This document shows positions 27,435 to 37,365 of a DNA stretch of 40,164 nt, piece after piece. The stretch is from an uncultured Nitrosomonadales bacterium. Its GTDB lineage: Bacteria; Pseudomonadota; Gammaproteobacteria; Burkholderiales; Gallionellaceae. The stretch spans positions 1 to 40,164 of the forward strand of contig CAIWRI010000088.1 in NCBI GenBank assembly GCA_903915035.1. Reading direction: 5' to 3'. A program made the translations under genes and the position numbers. The number at the start of each line of letters is the position of its first letter. Position 1 is the stretch's first letter. Below the pieces are notes generated by a model. That model ran no database searches and had not been told where the DNA came from. It saw only the letters and a program-made list of their open reading frames with translations.

Positions 27435-30400
27435 TTGCGTCTCTCACATATCAAGTTAGCCGGATTTAAATCCTTTGTTGATCCAACACACATTCAATTA
27501 CCCGGTCAAATCGTCGGCGTAGTGGGGCCTAACGGCTGCGGTAAATCCAATGTAATCGACGCCCTGCGCTGGGTGCTGGGTGAATCTAAAGCTTCCGCGC
27601 TGCGCGGTGAATCAATGCAGGATGTGATCTTCAACGGCTCGGCCAAACGCAAGCCGGTTGCGCGCGCCAGTGTCGAACTGGTGTTTGATAATTCGCTTGG
27701 CAAGGCTATAGGCCAATGGTCAAGTTATGCGGAAATCAGTATCAAGCGTGTGCTGCAGCGCAATGGCGAATCCAGTTACTACATCAATAATCAGAAAGTG
27801 CGTCGCCGGGATATTACCGATATTTTTCTGGGTACAGGTCTTGGCGTGCGCGCTTACGCCATCGTAGAACAAGGCATGATCTCGCGTATTATCGAGGCTA
27901 AACCTGAAGAGTTGCGCGTTTTTCTGGAGGAGGCCGCGGGTGTGTCACGCTACCGGGAACGCCGCCGTGAGACAGCGCTGCGTCTTAATGATACCCGGGA
28001 CAACTTGCTGCGCGTCGGTGATATTTTGCAGGAAATGGATAAGCAGTTGCTGCATCTGGGTGCGCAGGCCGAGGTGGCACGGCAATATCGTTTGCTGGAA
28101 AAACAGCGCGATGCTGCACAGCAGTTACTCTGGCTGGTGAAGAAGCAGGAAGCGGAAGCCTTACGCACCGCTTACGCAGTACAGATCGAAAAGTCGCGCA
28201 CCGAACTGGAAATTCAAACAGCGCTGCTGCGTGAAATGGAATCGCTTCTGGAAACAGAGCGGCATAGTCATTATCGCTATTCGGATGCGCTGCATGCAAG
28301 GCAGGGTGAGTTGTATAGCGCGAATGCCGGGATCGCTCGTCTTGAACAGGATATCAAGCATGCTGAACAGCAACGGCTGCGATTGACTCAGCAGATTGAG
28401 GCGGCGCGGCGGCAAATTGAAGAACAGACACAGCAGAAAATCACGGCAATGAATCAGCTGGAAGATTGGCAGTGTCAGCAGCAAGAGGCGGCCATCAAGC
28501 TGCTGGAAATTGAACAGCTGGTTGATGTGGGAAGCTTGCCGCAGGCTGAAGCGGCGGCAGGTGTGGCGCAAGTCCGTTACCAGGAGTTGCAGCGGGAGCA
28601 CTTGAATTTGCAGCAGCGCTTGCAACTGGCACAGACGCGGCACGATCACTTGCTGCGCAATATCGGGCAGAATGAGGTTCGCAAATCGCGCTTGTTGACA
28701 GAGAGGCTTAATCTTGCACCGCAGGATGATTTCGCGCTGAAACAGGCACAGGAAGAGTCGGCAGAACTGGAAATGTTGTACGCTGAACAGGAAGAAAATT
28801 TGCAGCTGTTGCAGGCGCAGTTACCACAGGCAGAGGGACTGCGTGCACAATTGCGTATCGTCGTGCAGCAACAGGAGCGCCAGACGGGGTTGAATACGGC
28901 GCGTTTGCTCGCCTTGCAGCAATTACAAAAACAACTGGAGCGCGACAAGCATTTAAGCAGCTGGCTGGCGCTGCACGGGCTGGATGAGGTGCCCAGGTTA
29001 TGGCAGGCCATTCGTATTGAGCCCGGCTGGGAGCAGGCCATGGAAGCGGTGCTGCGTGAACGACTCAATGCGCTGGCCTTCCCGCTGCTGGAGGCCTGTG
29101 ATGCACCTCCGGCTCGTCTTGCCATATTTCAGCCCGGCATTCATCCCGCGATGAATCCCGCAACGCCTAGTTGCCCGCCCGGTTTGCTGCCGTTGTTAGC
29201 TTATGTACAATGTCACGACGAACAAGTGTTTCCGGCGGTCAGCGTCTGGCTGGCATCGGTGTATGTTGCGACGGATATCACACAAGCTTTGTCTAACCGG
29301 CAAGCTTTACCATCGGGTGGCTGTTTTGTCACGCCTGACGGTCACCTTGTCGATCCGCTCAGTGTCTTGTTTCATGCGCCGGATAATCAGCTGCATGGTG
29401 TGCTGGCACGGCAGCGCGAGATTGAACTGCTGGAGAATCAGTTATTGCTTGATAATGAATCACTTGATGACTTAAAGCGGCAACTGGATGACGCTGAGCT
29501 GAATTATCGCGCACTCGATATAAAAATTCCGCCGCTGCGCAGCACGCTTAGCGAGCTCAAACTTAGTCAGCATGCCTTGCAAATGCAGATGCTCAAACTG
29601 AATCAGTTGCATGAGCGTATTGCCGAGCGCAGTTCGCAGATTGATTTTGACCTTGAGGAGGTGTCGGATTTGTTAAGTGTTGATGAGGCGCAGCAGCATG
29701 AGATTGTCAGTGAGATGGCCGGATGGCGCGATGGCTTGGGCTTGTTGGATGTGCAACATGCACATGCGCAATCGGACGCGAATGCGGCTGAACAAATCTT
29801 GCGTGAACAGCGGCAGCGTGATCAGCAAGTGCAACGGGATTTGCAGGAAGCTCAGTTTTTTTCGCGGACTTGCCAGAGTAAAATCAACGATTTGCATGCC
29901 CATATTCAAACGCATCAGGACGCATTGACGCAATGCCTGCAAAATTTACAGGCATTACAGAGGGAGTTCTCGGACGGCAGTGATGAATCTGTCCAGCAGC
30001 AATTGCAGGCGGCCTTGCATCTGCGGCAAGCGGCGGAACAGGCTTTGAGTCAGGTGCGCAATGAACTGGACGCTGCCACTGTTAATCTGCAGGCTTTTGA
30101 GCAGAGGCGTATGAACTGTGAATATCAGTTGAATGGACTGCGCGACAAAATGGTTGAGCTGGCGCTGAAAGAGCAGGAGGCACGGCTGTACTTTGAGCAA
30201 TGGGCGGAAAAGTTGCAGGGTGTGGATGAGCGTGCGTTTTTGCCTCTGCTGGCAACGGCCAGGCCGGGGGCATTGCAGAACGAACTGGGTCGCCTTAGCC
30301 GGGCGATCGAAGTGTTGGGTGCGGTGAATCTCGCCGCGCTGGAAGAGTTACAAACGGCGACTGAACGCAAGACTTATCTGGATGCGCAGGCACTGGATTT

Positions 30401-30929
30401 GCAACAGGCTATGACGACGCTGGAAGAGGCGATCCGGCACATTGATCGTGAATCACGCGATCTACTCATGAATGTTTTTAATCAGGTCAATCTGCATTTG
30501 GCCGAACTGTTTCCGATTCTGTTTGCCGGTGGAGAGGCGCGACTGGTATTGACCGGCGAGGAAATACTCGACAGTGGTGTGCAGGTGATGGCGCAGCCGC
30601 CCGGCAAAAAGAACAGTTCTATTCATTTACTCTCTGGCGGGGAAAAGGCGCTGACGGCGATTGCGCTGATATTTTCGCTGTTTCAACTCAATCCGGCGCC
30701 CTTCTGTCTGCTTGATGAAGTCGATGCGCCACTGGACGATACCAATACGGAACGGTTATGTGCGCTGGTCAGGAAGATGGCCTTGCATACTCAGTTTGTG
30801 TTTATCAGCCACAACAAAATTGCCATGGAAATGGCTGAACAGCTGATCGGTGTGACCATGCAGGAAAAAGGGGTGTCCAAAGTGGTGAGCGTGGATATGG
30901 AAGCGGCACTCAGAATGACAGAAGAATAA
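27435..30929 (+). CDS. smc: Chromosome segregation protein SMC
   Basis: SMC is the condensin ATPase that compacts and separates chromosomes. The 1164-residue protein has the N-terminal Walker [11 protein letters not shown] (residues 31-40). Long coiled coils rich in Gln, Glu and Leu cover about 165-500 and 660-990. A hinge domain lies between them (about 510-640). The C-terminal head carries signature [14 protein letters not shown] and Walker [16 protein letters not shown]. The only sensible start is TTG 27435, since [20 protein letters not shown] is the normal SMC beginning; no good Shine-Dalgarno is visible. Many betaproteobacteria have zipA and ligA after smc; here a heptamer repeat and a converging Smr gene follow. 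Confidence 0.96.
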   Translation: MRLSHIKLAGFKSFVDPTHIQLPGQIVGVVGPNGCGKSNVIDALRWVLGESKASALRGESMQDVIFNGSAKRKPVARASVELVFDNSLGKAIGQWSSYAEISIKRVLQRNGESSYYINNQKVRRRDITDIFLGTGLGVRAYAIVEQGMISRIIEAKPEELRVFLEEAAGVSRYRERRRETALRLNDTRDNLLRVGDILQEMDKQLLHLGAQAEVARQYRLLEKQRDAAQQLLWLVKKQEAEALRTAYAVQIEKSRTELEIQTALLREMESLLETERHSHYRYSDALHARQGELYSANAGIARLEQDIKHAEQQRLRLTQQIEAARRQIEEQTQQKITAMNQLEDWQCQQQEAAIKLLEIEQLVDVGSLPQAEAAAGVAQVRYQELQREHLNLQQRLQLAQTRHDHLLRNIGQNEVRKSRLLTERLNLAPQDDFALKQAQEESAELEMLYAEQEENLQLLQAQLPQAEGLRAQLRIVVQQQERQTGLNTARLLALQQLQKQLERDKHLSSWLALHGLDEVPRLWQAIRIEPGWEQAMEAVLRERLNALAFPLLEACDAPPARLAIFQPGIHPAMNPATPSCPPGLLPLLAYVQCHDEQVFPAVSVWLASVYVATDITQALSNRQALPSGGCFVTPDGHLVDPLSVLFHAPDNQLHGVLARQREIELLENQLLLDNESLDDLKRQLDDAELNYRALDIKIPPLRSTLSELKLSQHALQMQMLKLNQLHERIAERSSQIDFDLEEVSDLLSVDEAQQHEIVSEMAGWRDGLGLLDVQHAHAQSDANAAEQILREQRQRDQQVQRDLQEAQFFSRTCQSKINDLHAHIQTHQDALTQCLQNLQALQREFSDGSDESVQQQLQAALHLRQAAEQALSQVRNELDAATVNLQAFEQRRMNCEYQLNGLRDKMVELALKEQEARLYFEQWAEKLQGVDERAFLPLLATARPGALQNELGRLSRAIEVLGAVNLAALEELQTATERKTYLDAQALDLQQAMTTLEEAIRHIDRESRDLLMNVFNQVNLHLAELFPILFAGGEARLVLTGEEILDSGVQVMAQPPGKKNSSIHLLSGGEKALTAIALIFSLFQLNPAPFCLLDEVDAPLDDTNTERLCALVRKMALHTQFVFISHNKIAMEMAEQLIGVTMQEKGVSKVVSVDMEAALRMTEE

Positions 30930-30932
30930 AAG

Positions 30933-30974
30933 CCACTTACCACTTACCACTTACCACTTACCACTTACCACTTT
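30933..30974. repeat. CCACTTA heptamer array between smc and the Smr gene
   Basis: Five perfect CCACTTA units (30933-30967) and one variant CCACTTT (30968-30974) run in tandem, starting three bases after the smc stop. On the minus strand the unit is TAAGTGG. It places a TAA every seven bases and hence in every frame within 21 bases. The array supplies the stop codon and the last codons of the Smr-domain gene. Confidence 0.95.
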
Positions 30975-31466
30975 CAGCAATATCAACACCGCGCCGCTGC
31001 CGCCGGAGGTTGCTGAGGCCGGACAAAAAGCCAGCACCTGAGGATGCTGCAGCAGCCAGTTACGGGTCAGCTTGCGCAAGATGGCTTCGCCGCCCGGACT
31101 ATTGCTCCCCTTGCCATGGATCACCAGTAAACAGCGTAATTGATTTTGCGCTGCTGCAAACAAAAACTGTTGCAACAACAGGCGTGCCGCATCTATCGTA
31201 AACCCATGCAGATCCAGCGTGTCCTCCACCGGACTGCGGCGCAGTTTGCGCAAGGCAAGCTGTGACACGCCGTTACCCAAGTAGGATTCCGGTGTATTGC
31301 TCTCTAGCAGGTCGGATAAAGTGTCGCTGATCGTTACGGGTGTCGTTGTTGAGCGAACGCGAGCCTGAGTTCGCGGTTTAACGGGCGCGATACGGTTTTG
31401 CTCAGCTAGCGGCGTCACCTTGCCAATGCTGCTGCGGAACAGCACTGCATCCTCATCGCTTGCCAT
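30951..31466 (-). CDS. Smr-domain protein
   Basis: This 171-residue protein has a poorly conserved, basic N-terminal half and a C-terminal Smr domain (about 85-165). The Smr motifs are DTLDLHGFTIDAARLLLQQF and LLVIHGKGSNSPGGEAILRK, followed by FCPASATSGGSGAVLILL. Stand-alone Smr proteins of this kind are DNA or RNA nucleases; the E. coli relatives SmrA and SmrB (a ribosome-collision endonuclease) share the domain. The last residues VVSGKW and the stop are encoded by a heptamer tandem repeat (coding-strand unit AAGTGGT), so the natural C-terminus has probably been replaced. The ATG at 31466 begins MASDEDAVLFR. Confidence 0.9.
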   Translation of the reverse strand: MASDEDAVLFRSSIGKVTPLAEQNRIAPVKPRTQARVRSTTTPVTISDTLSDLLESNTPESYLGNGVSQLALRKLRRSPVEDTLDLHGFTIDAARLLLQQFLFAAAQNQLRCLLVIHGKGSNSPGGEAILRKLTRNWLLQHPQVLAFCPASATSGGSGAVLILLKVVSGKW

Positions 31467-31497
31467 TTTAAATCCCTGATTGCTGAAAACGGCTATT

Positions 31498-31681
31498 TAT
31501 CCACGAAATACACGCAATACACGAAACGGTTTTAGCAGGCAATCTGCTGCGCAGATGCTCGCAAACGGTTTTAGCAGGCAATCTGCTCTAAAGAAACAAG
31601 CTCGCAAATAAATCAAAATCTTGTTCAATCAGACTAAGAGCCGGTGATAGTCTTGCAAATTTTTCGTGTTTTTCGTGGATA
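31498..31681. repeat. 184-bp element with terminal inverted repeats
   Basis: The gap between the Smr gene and trxB is bounded by TATCCACGAAATACACG (31498-31514) and its reverse complement with one mismatch (31665-31681), a 16/17 match. The left end continues with further ACACGAA-type repeats. Nested inside are two 25-bp direct repeats. There is no coding frame, so it resembles a MITE or similar non-autonomous repeat. Confidence 0.7.
31524..31587. repeat. Two exact 25-bp direct repeats, 39-bp period
   Basis: The 25 bases at 31524-31548 (starting AAACGGTTTTAGCAGG) recur exactly at 31563-31587. Each copy carries a small stem AGCAG/CTGCT. The spacer has a second palindrome, ATCTGCTGCGCAGAT, overlapping the first copy. 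Only two copies exist, so it is not a CRISPR array. Confidence 0.85.
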
Positions 31682-31700
31682 GTTGTTTTGTACAATTATT

Positions 31701-32690
<990 letters not shown>

Positions 32691-32755
32691 TCAGCAATAG
32701 GCGAAATTTACCAGTAATTACCGTTCTCTGTCGAGCATCGGTTAAAATCAGCAGT

Positions 32756-33787
32756 ATGAAACTATTTATTTGTTATGTGATTGCGGGTGTACTTTGCGGC
32801 TCCGCTGTTGCGACAGAATTGCCGGGAATCCCCGTTTTTATTGATGAAATGGTCGAAAAGCATCATTTTGACCGGACTGAATTGACGACTTTATTTGCAC
32901 AGGCAAATGATAAACCTCAAATTATTGAGGCCATTTCGCGTCCTGCCACGCTCAAGCCCTGGCCGGAATATCGTGCCGCCATCGTTAATCCAAGCCGGAT
33001 CTGTCAGGGCTTGCAGTTCTGGAAAAAATATCGTAGCAGTTTGCGTCAAGCTGAAAAGCAATATGGCGTACCGCAACCGATTATTGTCGCGCTGATTGGT
33101 GTGGAGACATTCTACGGTCAGAATATGGGAAGCTTTCGCACCATTGATGCGTTGACAACACTGGCATTCGATTACCCGCGCCGGGCGGACTTTTTTCGCG
33201 ATGAACTTGAAAATTATCTGTTGCTGGCGCGGGAGCAGCATTATCCCTATCTTGAAATCAAGAGTTCTTATGCCGGGGCGCTGGGCATACCGCAATTCAT
33301 GCCGAGCAGTTATCGCAAGTATGCGGTCGATTACAACGGCAATCACCGGGTTGACTTGCTGAACGAGCCTGCTGACGCAATCGGCAGCGTGGGGAATTAT
33401 CTGAAAAGCTATGGCTGGATTCGAGGCGGGATGATCGCTGTGCGCGTTCAGGCTGAGGATCACTGCTGCGACAATAATACTGTCCGCAGTCTTGCTGACT
33501 GGGCGGCGCTGGGTGTGGTGCCCTACGTGAAAATCAGACAGCATGCGCCATCGCGGCTGCTGACTTACACGCTGGCTGACGAAAAAGAATACTGGTTGGG
33601 CTTCAATAATTTCGATGTAATCACACGCTACAACAACAGTGATTATTATGCGATGTCGGTTTTTCAGCTTGCCGAAGCATTAAAAACAGCGCATAAACCC
33701 GTCTTGAAACCCGCACATAAATCAACGCGAAAAATGTTACACCAGCACTTGCATAAAACCGGGAAGACGGCAGGTGAATGCGTTTAA
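32756..33787 (+). CDS. mltB: Lytic murein transglycosylase B
   Basis: MltB cleaves peptidoglycan between MurNAc and GlcNAc, forming 1,6-anhydroMurNAc. The 343-residue protein has a signal peptide (about 1-19, ending AVA). The GH103/SLT fold has catalytic Glu117 in VALIGVETFYGQNMG, and the family signature YAGALGIPQFMPSSYRKYAVD. The N-terminus lacks a good lipobox, so it is probably soluble in the periplasm. The C-terminus ends in a basic, His/Lys/Thr-rich tail (from about residue 310, KTAHKPVLKPAHKSTRK) of unknown purpose, which could bind cell-wall polymers. Confidence 0.94.
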   Translation: MKLFICYVIAGVLCGSAVATELPGIPVFIDEMVEKHHFDRTELTTLFAQANDKPQIIEAISRPATLKPWPEYRAAIVNPSRICQGLQFWKKYRSSLRQAEKQYGVPQPIIVALIGVETFYGQNMGSFRTIDALTTLAFDYPRRADFFRDELENYLLLAREQHYPYLEIKSSYAGALGIPQFMPSSYRKYAVDYNGNHRVDLLNEPADAIGSVGNYLKSYGWIRGGMIAVRVQAEDHCCDNNTVRSLADWAALGVVPYVKIRQHAPSRLLTYTLADEKEYWLGFNNFDVITRYNNSDYYAMSVFQLAEALKTAHKPVLKPAHKSTRKMLHQHLHKTGKTAGECV

Positions 33788-34039
33788 CCTGTATGGCGTA
33801 TTCAGATGTTGAAAAAGCAACGACAAAACACTGCTGGCTTGAATACTTTGGCGTTAATTAAATTACAAAAAAAACTGCAACCGTCTGAGATTGCGGATTC
33901 TGTTACAATCTGCCTAATGCGAGTAACGGGTAGAAGGCTATACTGATTTTTAACTTCAATTGCTAATTGCTGTTTTACGTGTAAATCAGCTAATCTTTTT
34001 TACCAGCATCCTATTTAAATTATTTCAAGGAACTTGAGT

Positions 34040-35338
34040 ATGCCAAGCTTAGAAACCGTGAGCGCGTTAGAGCGTCGCCTGAACGCAACTATTCCCCAGC
34101 AAGCCCTTCGCGGGCAGGTGACTAATCGTTTGAAACATATCGGTCGTACGGCAAAGCTCGCCGGATTCCGCCCGGGTAAAATTCCGGCAAAAGTGCTCGA
34201 ACAGCATTATGGTATGGAAGCGCGTCAGGAAGTATTGGGCCAGGCTTTGCAACAGTCCTTTGCTGAAGCCGTGCAGGCTCAAAAGTTGCAGGTCGCAGGC
34301 GATCCTGAATTCACCGTCAAAACCCATGACTGGAATGCCGATGAGATTGAATACAGTGCGACTTTTGAGGTTTATCCGGAAGTCGTATTGGGTGATGTCG
34401 CGCTTGAGTTGATTGAACGCACGACTTATGAATTGAGTCAGGCCGATCTGGATAACACCATCGCGACACTGCGTAAACAGCGTGCAAGCTATCTGTCCGT
34501 TGACCGTGCAGCGCAAATCGACGATAAGGTCATGATTGATTTTACCGGTACGCTGGATGGCGTCGTGTTCCCGGGCGGTGAGGCAAAAGACTATCCGGTT
34601 GAACTGGGTTCCAAACGTATGCTGCCGGAGTTTGAGGCTGCAATCGTTGGCATGGAAGCCGGCGATACAAAATCCTTTGAGATGACTTTTCCGGAAAATT
34701 ACCATGGCAAGGAAATTGCCGGCAAGCTGGTCAATTTTTCCATTACCCTGAACCGCGTTGAAGGTCAGGTATTGCCCGAAGTGGATGCTGAATTTGCAAT
34801 ATCGGTTGGCATTGCAGATGGTGACGTAAGCCGGCTGGAAGAGGAAATCCGCAGTAATCTGTTGCGTGAAGTGGTGCGCCGCCTTAAAGGCCGTAACAAG
34901 GATGCCGTGATGGAGGTTTTGCTGAAAGTCGCCCAGTTTGAATTGCCCAAGGCCCTGGTGCAATGGGAGTCTCAGCGTCAGATGGAGCAAACTGCAAAGG
35001 ACATGCAAGAGCGCGGTGTGGATATGAAGGGGATGCAACTGCCCGCAGATTTATTCCGTGAGCGTGCCGAAAAGCGCGTAAGACTGGGCTTGATCCTGGC
35101 GGATTTGGTATCGAAATACGACTTGCAGGCTGAACCTGAAAAAGTTCGCGCGCTGATTGAAGATTACGCACAAAGTTTTGAGCATCCTGAAGAAGTGATC
35201 AGCTGGTACTACGCTGAACCTGCGCGCTACAGGGAAATTGAAAGCCTGGTGCTCGAAGAAAATGTCGTTGAATGGGTCTTGTCGCGTGCGCAAGTGTCTG
35301 ACAAGGAACTGGCATTCGCTGAATTAATGGGGAACTGA
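34040..35338 (+). CDS. tig: Trigger factor
   Basis: Trigger factor is the ribosome-bound chaperone and prolyl isomerase that meets nascent chains. The 432-residue protein has the N-terminal ribosome-binding domain with the signature [17 protein letters not shown]. The FKBP-type domain covers about 160-245 ([19 protein letters not shown]). A helical C-terminal chaperone region ends [10 protein letters not shown]. The ATG at 34040 ([14 protein letters not shown]) has AAGGAA at a good distance; an in-frame TTG two codons earlier is less likely. It heads the tig-clpP-clpX-lon cluster. The 252-base upstream region is AT-rich and surely holds the promoter, although I could not place it exactly. Confidence 0.97.
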   Translation: MPSLETVSALERRLNATIPQQALRGQVTNRLKHIGRTAKLAGFRPGKIPAKVLEQHYGMEARQEVLGQALQQSFAEAVQAQKLQVAGDPEFTVKTHDWNADEIEYSATFEVYPEVVLGDVALELIERTTYELSQADLDNTIATLRKQRASYLSVDRAAQIDDKVMIDFTGTLDGVVFPGGEAKDYPVELGSKRMLPEFEAAIVGMEAGDTKSFEMTFPENYHGKEIAGKLVNFSITLNRVEGQVLPEVDAEFAISVGIADGDVSRLEEEIRSNLLREVVRRLKGRNKDAVMEVLLKVAQFELPKALVQWESQRQMEQTAKDMQERGVDMKGMQLPADLFRERAEKRVRLGLILADLVSKYDLQAEPEKVRALIEDYAQSFEHPEEVISWYYAEPARYREIESLVLEENVVEWVLSRAQVSDKELAFAELMGN

Positions 35339-35339
35339 C

Positions 35340-35969
35340 ATGCATTTCGACGAAATGTACGGACAAAGGATAGAGACACAGAGTATCGGCATGATCCCGA
35401 TGGTGGTTGAAACCAGCGGGAGAGGAGAGCGGGCTTATGACATATATTCCCGCCTGCTCAAGGAACGTGTGGTGTTTCTGGTGGGTGAAGTCAACGATCA
35501 CAGTGCGAATCTGATTGTCGCGCAGATGCTGTTTCTGGAATCTGAAAATCCGGATAAGGACATTTATCTGTACATCAATTCGCCTGGCGGTTCGGTGACA
35601 GCAGGAATGGCGATTTACGACACCATGCAGTTTATCAAGCCTGCGGTGAGTACCTTGTGCATCGGTCAGGCGGCCAGTATGGGGGCTTTTTTGCTGACTG
35701 CCGGCGAAAAGGGTAAACGTTTTTGCCTGCCCAATGCTCGCGTCATGATTCATCAACCTTTGGGCGGCTTTCGGGGCCAGGCGTCGGATATTGAAATTCA
35801 TGCACGCGAGATATTGTATTTAAAGCAAAAACTCAACGAAATGCTGGCGCATCACACAGGTCAGACGGTCGCGGCAATTGAGCGCGACACCGATCGCGAT
35901 AATTTCCTGAGTGCTGCGGATGCGGTAGCTTATGGGCTGGTTGATCAGGTGATGGAAAAGCGTGTTTAA
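35340..35969 (+). CDS. clpP: ATP-dependent Clp protease proteolytic subunit
   Basis: ClpP forms the tetradecameric peptidase chamber used with ClpX. The 209-residue protein has the complete catalytic triad: Ser113 in [10 protein letters not shown], His138 in VMIHQPLGG, and Asp187 in [12 protein letters not shown]. Each sits two residues beyond its E. coli precursor position. The N-terminal propeptide ends before [20 protein letters not shown]. The gene starts one base after the tig stop, so the two are translationally linked, and clpX follows 17 bases later. Confidence 0.98.
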   Translation: MHFDEMYGQRIETQSIGMIPMVVETSGRGERAYDIYSRLLKERVVFLVGEVNDHSANLIVAQMLFLESENPDKDIYLYINSPGGSVTAGMAIYDTMQFIKPAVSTLCIGQAASMGAFLLTAGEKGKRFCLPNARVMIHQPLGGFRGQASDIEIHAREILYLKQKLNEMLAHHTGQTVAAIERDTDRDNFLSAADAVAYGLVDQVMEKRV

Positions 35970-35986
35970 CGATATGGAGAATTAGC

Positions 35987-37237
35987 ATGGCTATCGATAA
36001 GAAAACAGGCGAAAAGTTGCTGTACTGTTCATTCTGCGGCAAGAGCCAGCATGAAGTGAAGAAGTTGATCGCAGGACCATCAGTATTCGTGTGTGACGAG
36101 TGCATCACCTTGTGCAACGATATCATGCGCGAAGAAATTCAAGGTGAAATCATCAAAGGTGATAAGAGCGAATTGCCTGTCCCCAAGGACATTTGCGCAA
36201 CGCTGGATGAATATGTGATTGGTCAGGAGCGCGCCAAGCGCATCCTGTCCGTCGCGGTGTATAACCACTACAAACGACTCAAATGCAATACCGATGATGG
36301 CGTTGAACTGTCCAAGAGCAATATTCTCCTGGTAGGCCCTACCGGCTGCGGAAAAACGCTGCTGGCGCAGACTTTGGCGCGCATGCTGGATGTGCCGTTT
36401 GTCATGGCCGATGCAACCACACTGACTGAAGCGGGTTATGTGGGCGAGGATGTCGAAAATATTATACAGAAGCTGTTGCAAGCTTGTGATTACAATGTGG
36501 AAAAAGCGCAGCGCGGCATCGTTTATGTAGATGAAATCGATAAAATATCCAGAAAATCGGACAATCCGTCGATTACCCGCGATGTGTCCGGTGAAGGCGT
36601 GCAGCAGGCATTATTGAAATTGATCGAGGGTACCAGGGCATCGATTCCACCGCAAGGCGGACGCAAACATCCAAATACCGAATTTCTGCAAGTTGACACC
36701 ACGAATATTCTGTTCATCTGCGGCGGTGCCTTCGATGGCCTGGAAAAAGTCATACGCAATCGTTCGGAAAAAGCGGGTATCGGTTTTGGCGCGACCATCA
36801 GTTCCAAGGATGATCGTAAAACTGGTGAAACCTTGCGTGAAGTCGAGCCTGAAGATCTGGTCAAGTTTGGTTTGATTCCCGAGTTTGTCGGTCGACTGCC
36901 TGTGATCGCCACGCTTGAGGAACTGGATGAAGCTGCGATGATGCAAATTCTTACCCAACCCAAGAACGCGTTGACCAAACAGTATAAAAAGCTGTTTGAC
37001 ATGGAAGGCGTAGAACTTGAGTTTCGTCAGGATGCCTTGCTTGCAGTTGCCAAGAAAGCCTTGGGACGTAAGACCGGTGCGCGTGGTTTGCGCTCGATTC
37101 TTGAGCAGGCATTGCTTGATGTGATGTTTGATTTGCCGTCTATGAGTAATGTCAGCAAGGTTGTGCTGGATGACTCCGGTGTGGATGGTGAAATAAAACC
37201 CATTATTGTTTATGCAGAAACACCTATTGCTGCCTGA
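35987..37237 (+). CDS. clpX: ClpX, ATP-dependent unfoldase of ClpXP
   Basis: ClpX is the AAA+ unfoldase that selects and feeds substrates to ClpP. The 416-residue protein has the N-terminal C4 zinc-binding domain (Cys14, Cys17, Cys36, Cys39). The AAA+ core has Walker [16 protein letters not shown], the pore loop YVGEDVEN and Walker [14 protein letters not shown]. The IGF loop that docks on ClpP is present as [24 protein letters not shown] marks the C-terminal domain. All elements are intact. It follows clpP by 17 bases and is separated from lon by 128 bases with two hairpins. Confidence 0.98.
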   Translation: MAIDKKTGEKLLYCSFCGKSQHEVKKLIAGPSVFVCDECITLCNDIMREEIQGEIIKGDKSELPVPKDICATLDEYVIGQERAKRILSVAVYNHYKRLKCNTDDGVELSKSNILLVGPTGCGKTLLAQTLARMLDVPFVMADATTLTEAGYVGEDVENIIQKLLQACDYNVEKAQRGIVYVDEIDKISRKSDNPSITRDVSGEGVQQALLKLIEGTRASIPPQGGRKHPNTEFLQVDTTNILFICGGAFDGLEKVIRNRSEKAGIGFGATISSKDDRKTGETLREVEPEDLVKFGLIPEFVGRLPVIATLEELDEAAMMQILTQPKNALTKQYKKLFDMEGVELEFRQDALLAVAKKALGRKTGARGLRSILEQALLDVMFDLPSMSNVSKVVLDDSGVDGEIKPIIVYAETPIAA

Positions 37238-37254
37238 TCTATAGTGTTTTGTGA

Positions 37255-37287
37255 AACCTCAATAAATCTTACCGGCTTATTGAGGTT
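37255..37287 (+). terminator. Hairpin after clpX (terminator or lon leader structure)
   Basis: A perfect 11-bp stem AACCTCAATAA/TTATTGAGGTT with an 11-base loop starts 17 bases after the clpX stop. The T-rich tail is weak (ATCTTGTC), so termination may be partial. Confidence 0.55.
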
Positions 37288-37302
37288 ATCTTGTCATCAA
37301 CT

Positions 37303-37328
37303 GGGATTGAATTCGTTTAATTCATCCC
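37303..37328 (+). promoter_or_regulatory. Second hairpin in the lon leader
   Basis: GGGATTGAATT pairs with AATTCATCCC through a stem of about ten base pairs with one bulged T and a short loop. It lies about 40 bases before the lon ATG. Its function is unknown; it could be part of the leader of a lon transcript. Confidence 0.4.
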
Positions 37329-37365
37329 CATTTAGCAATCCTGACAACGAAGATAGGTTATTGCC

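Noticed and set aside
31524..31587. Possible CRISPR array
   Set aside because: There are only two repeat copies with a 14-base spacer, inside a palindromic intergenic element, and no cas genes nearby.
34067..35038. 323-codon minus-strand frame opposite tig
   Set aside because: It is fully contained in the trigger factor gene, with no recognisable motif and no ribosome binding site.
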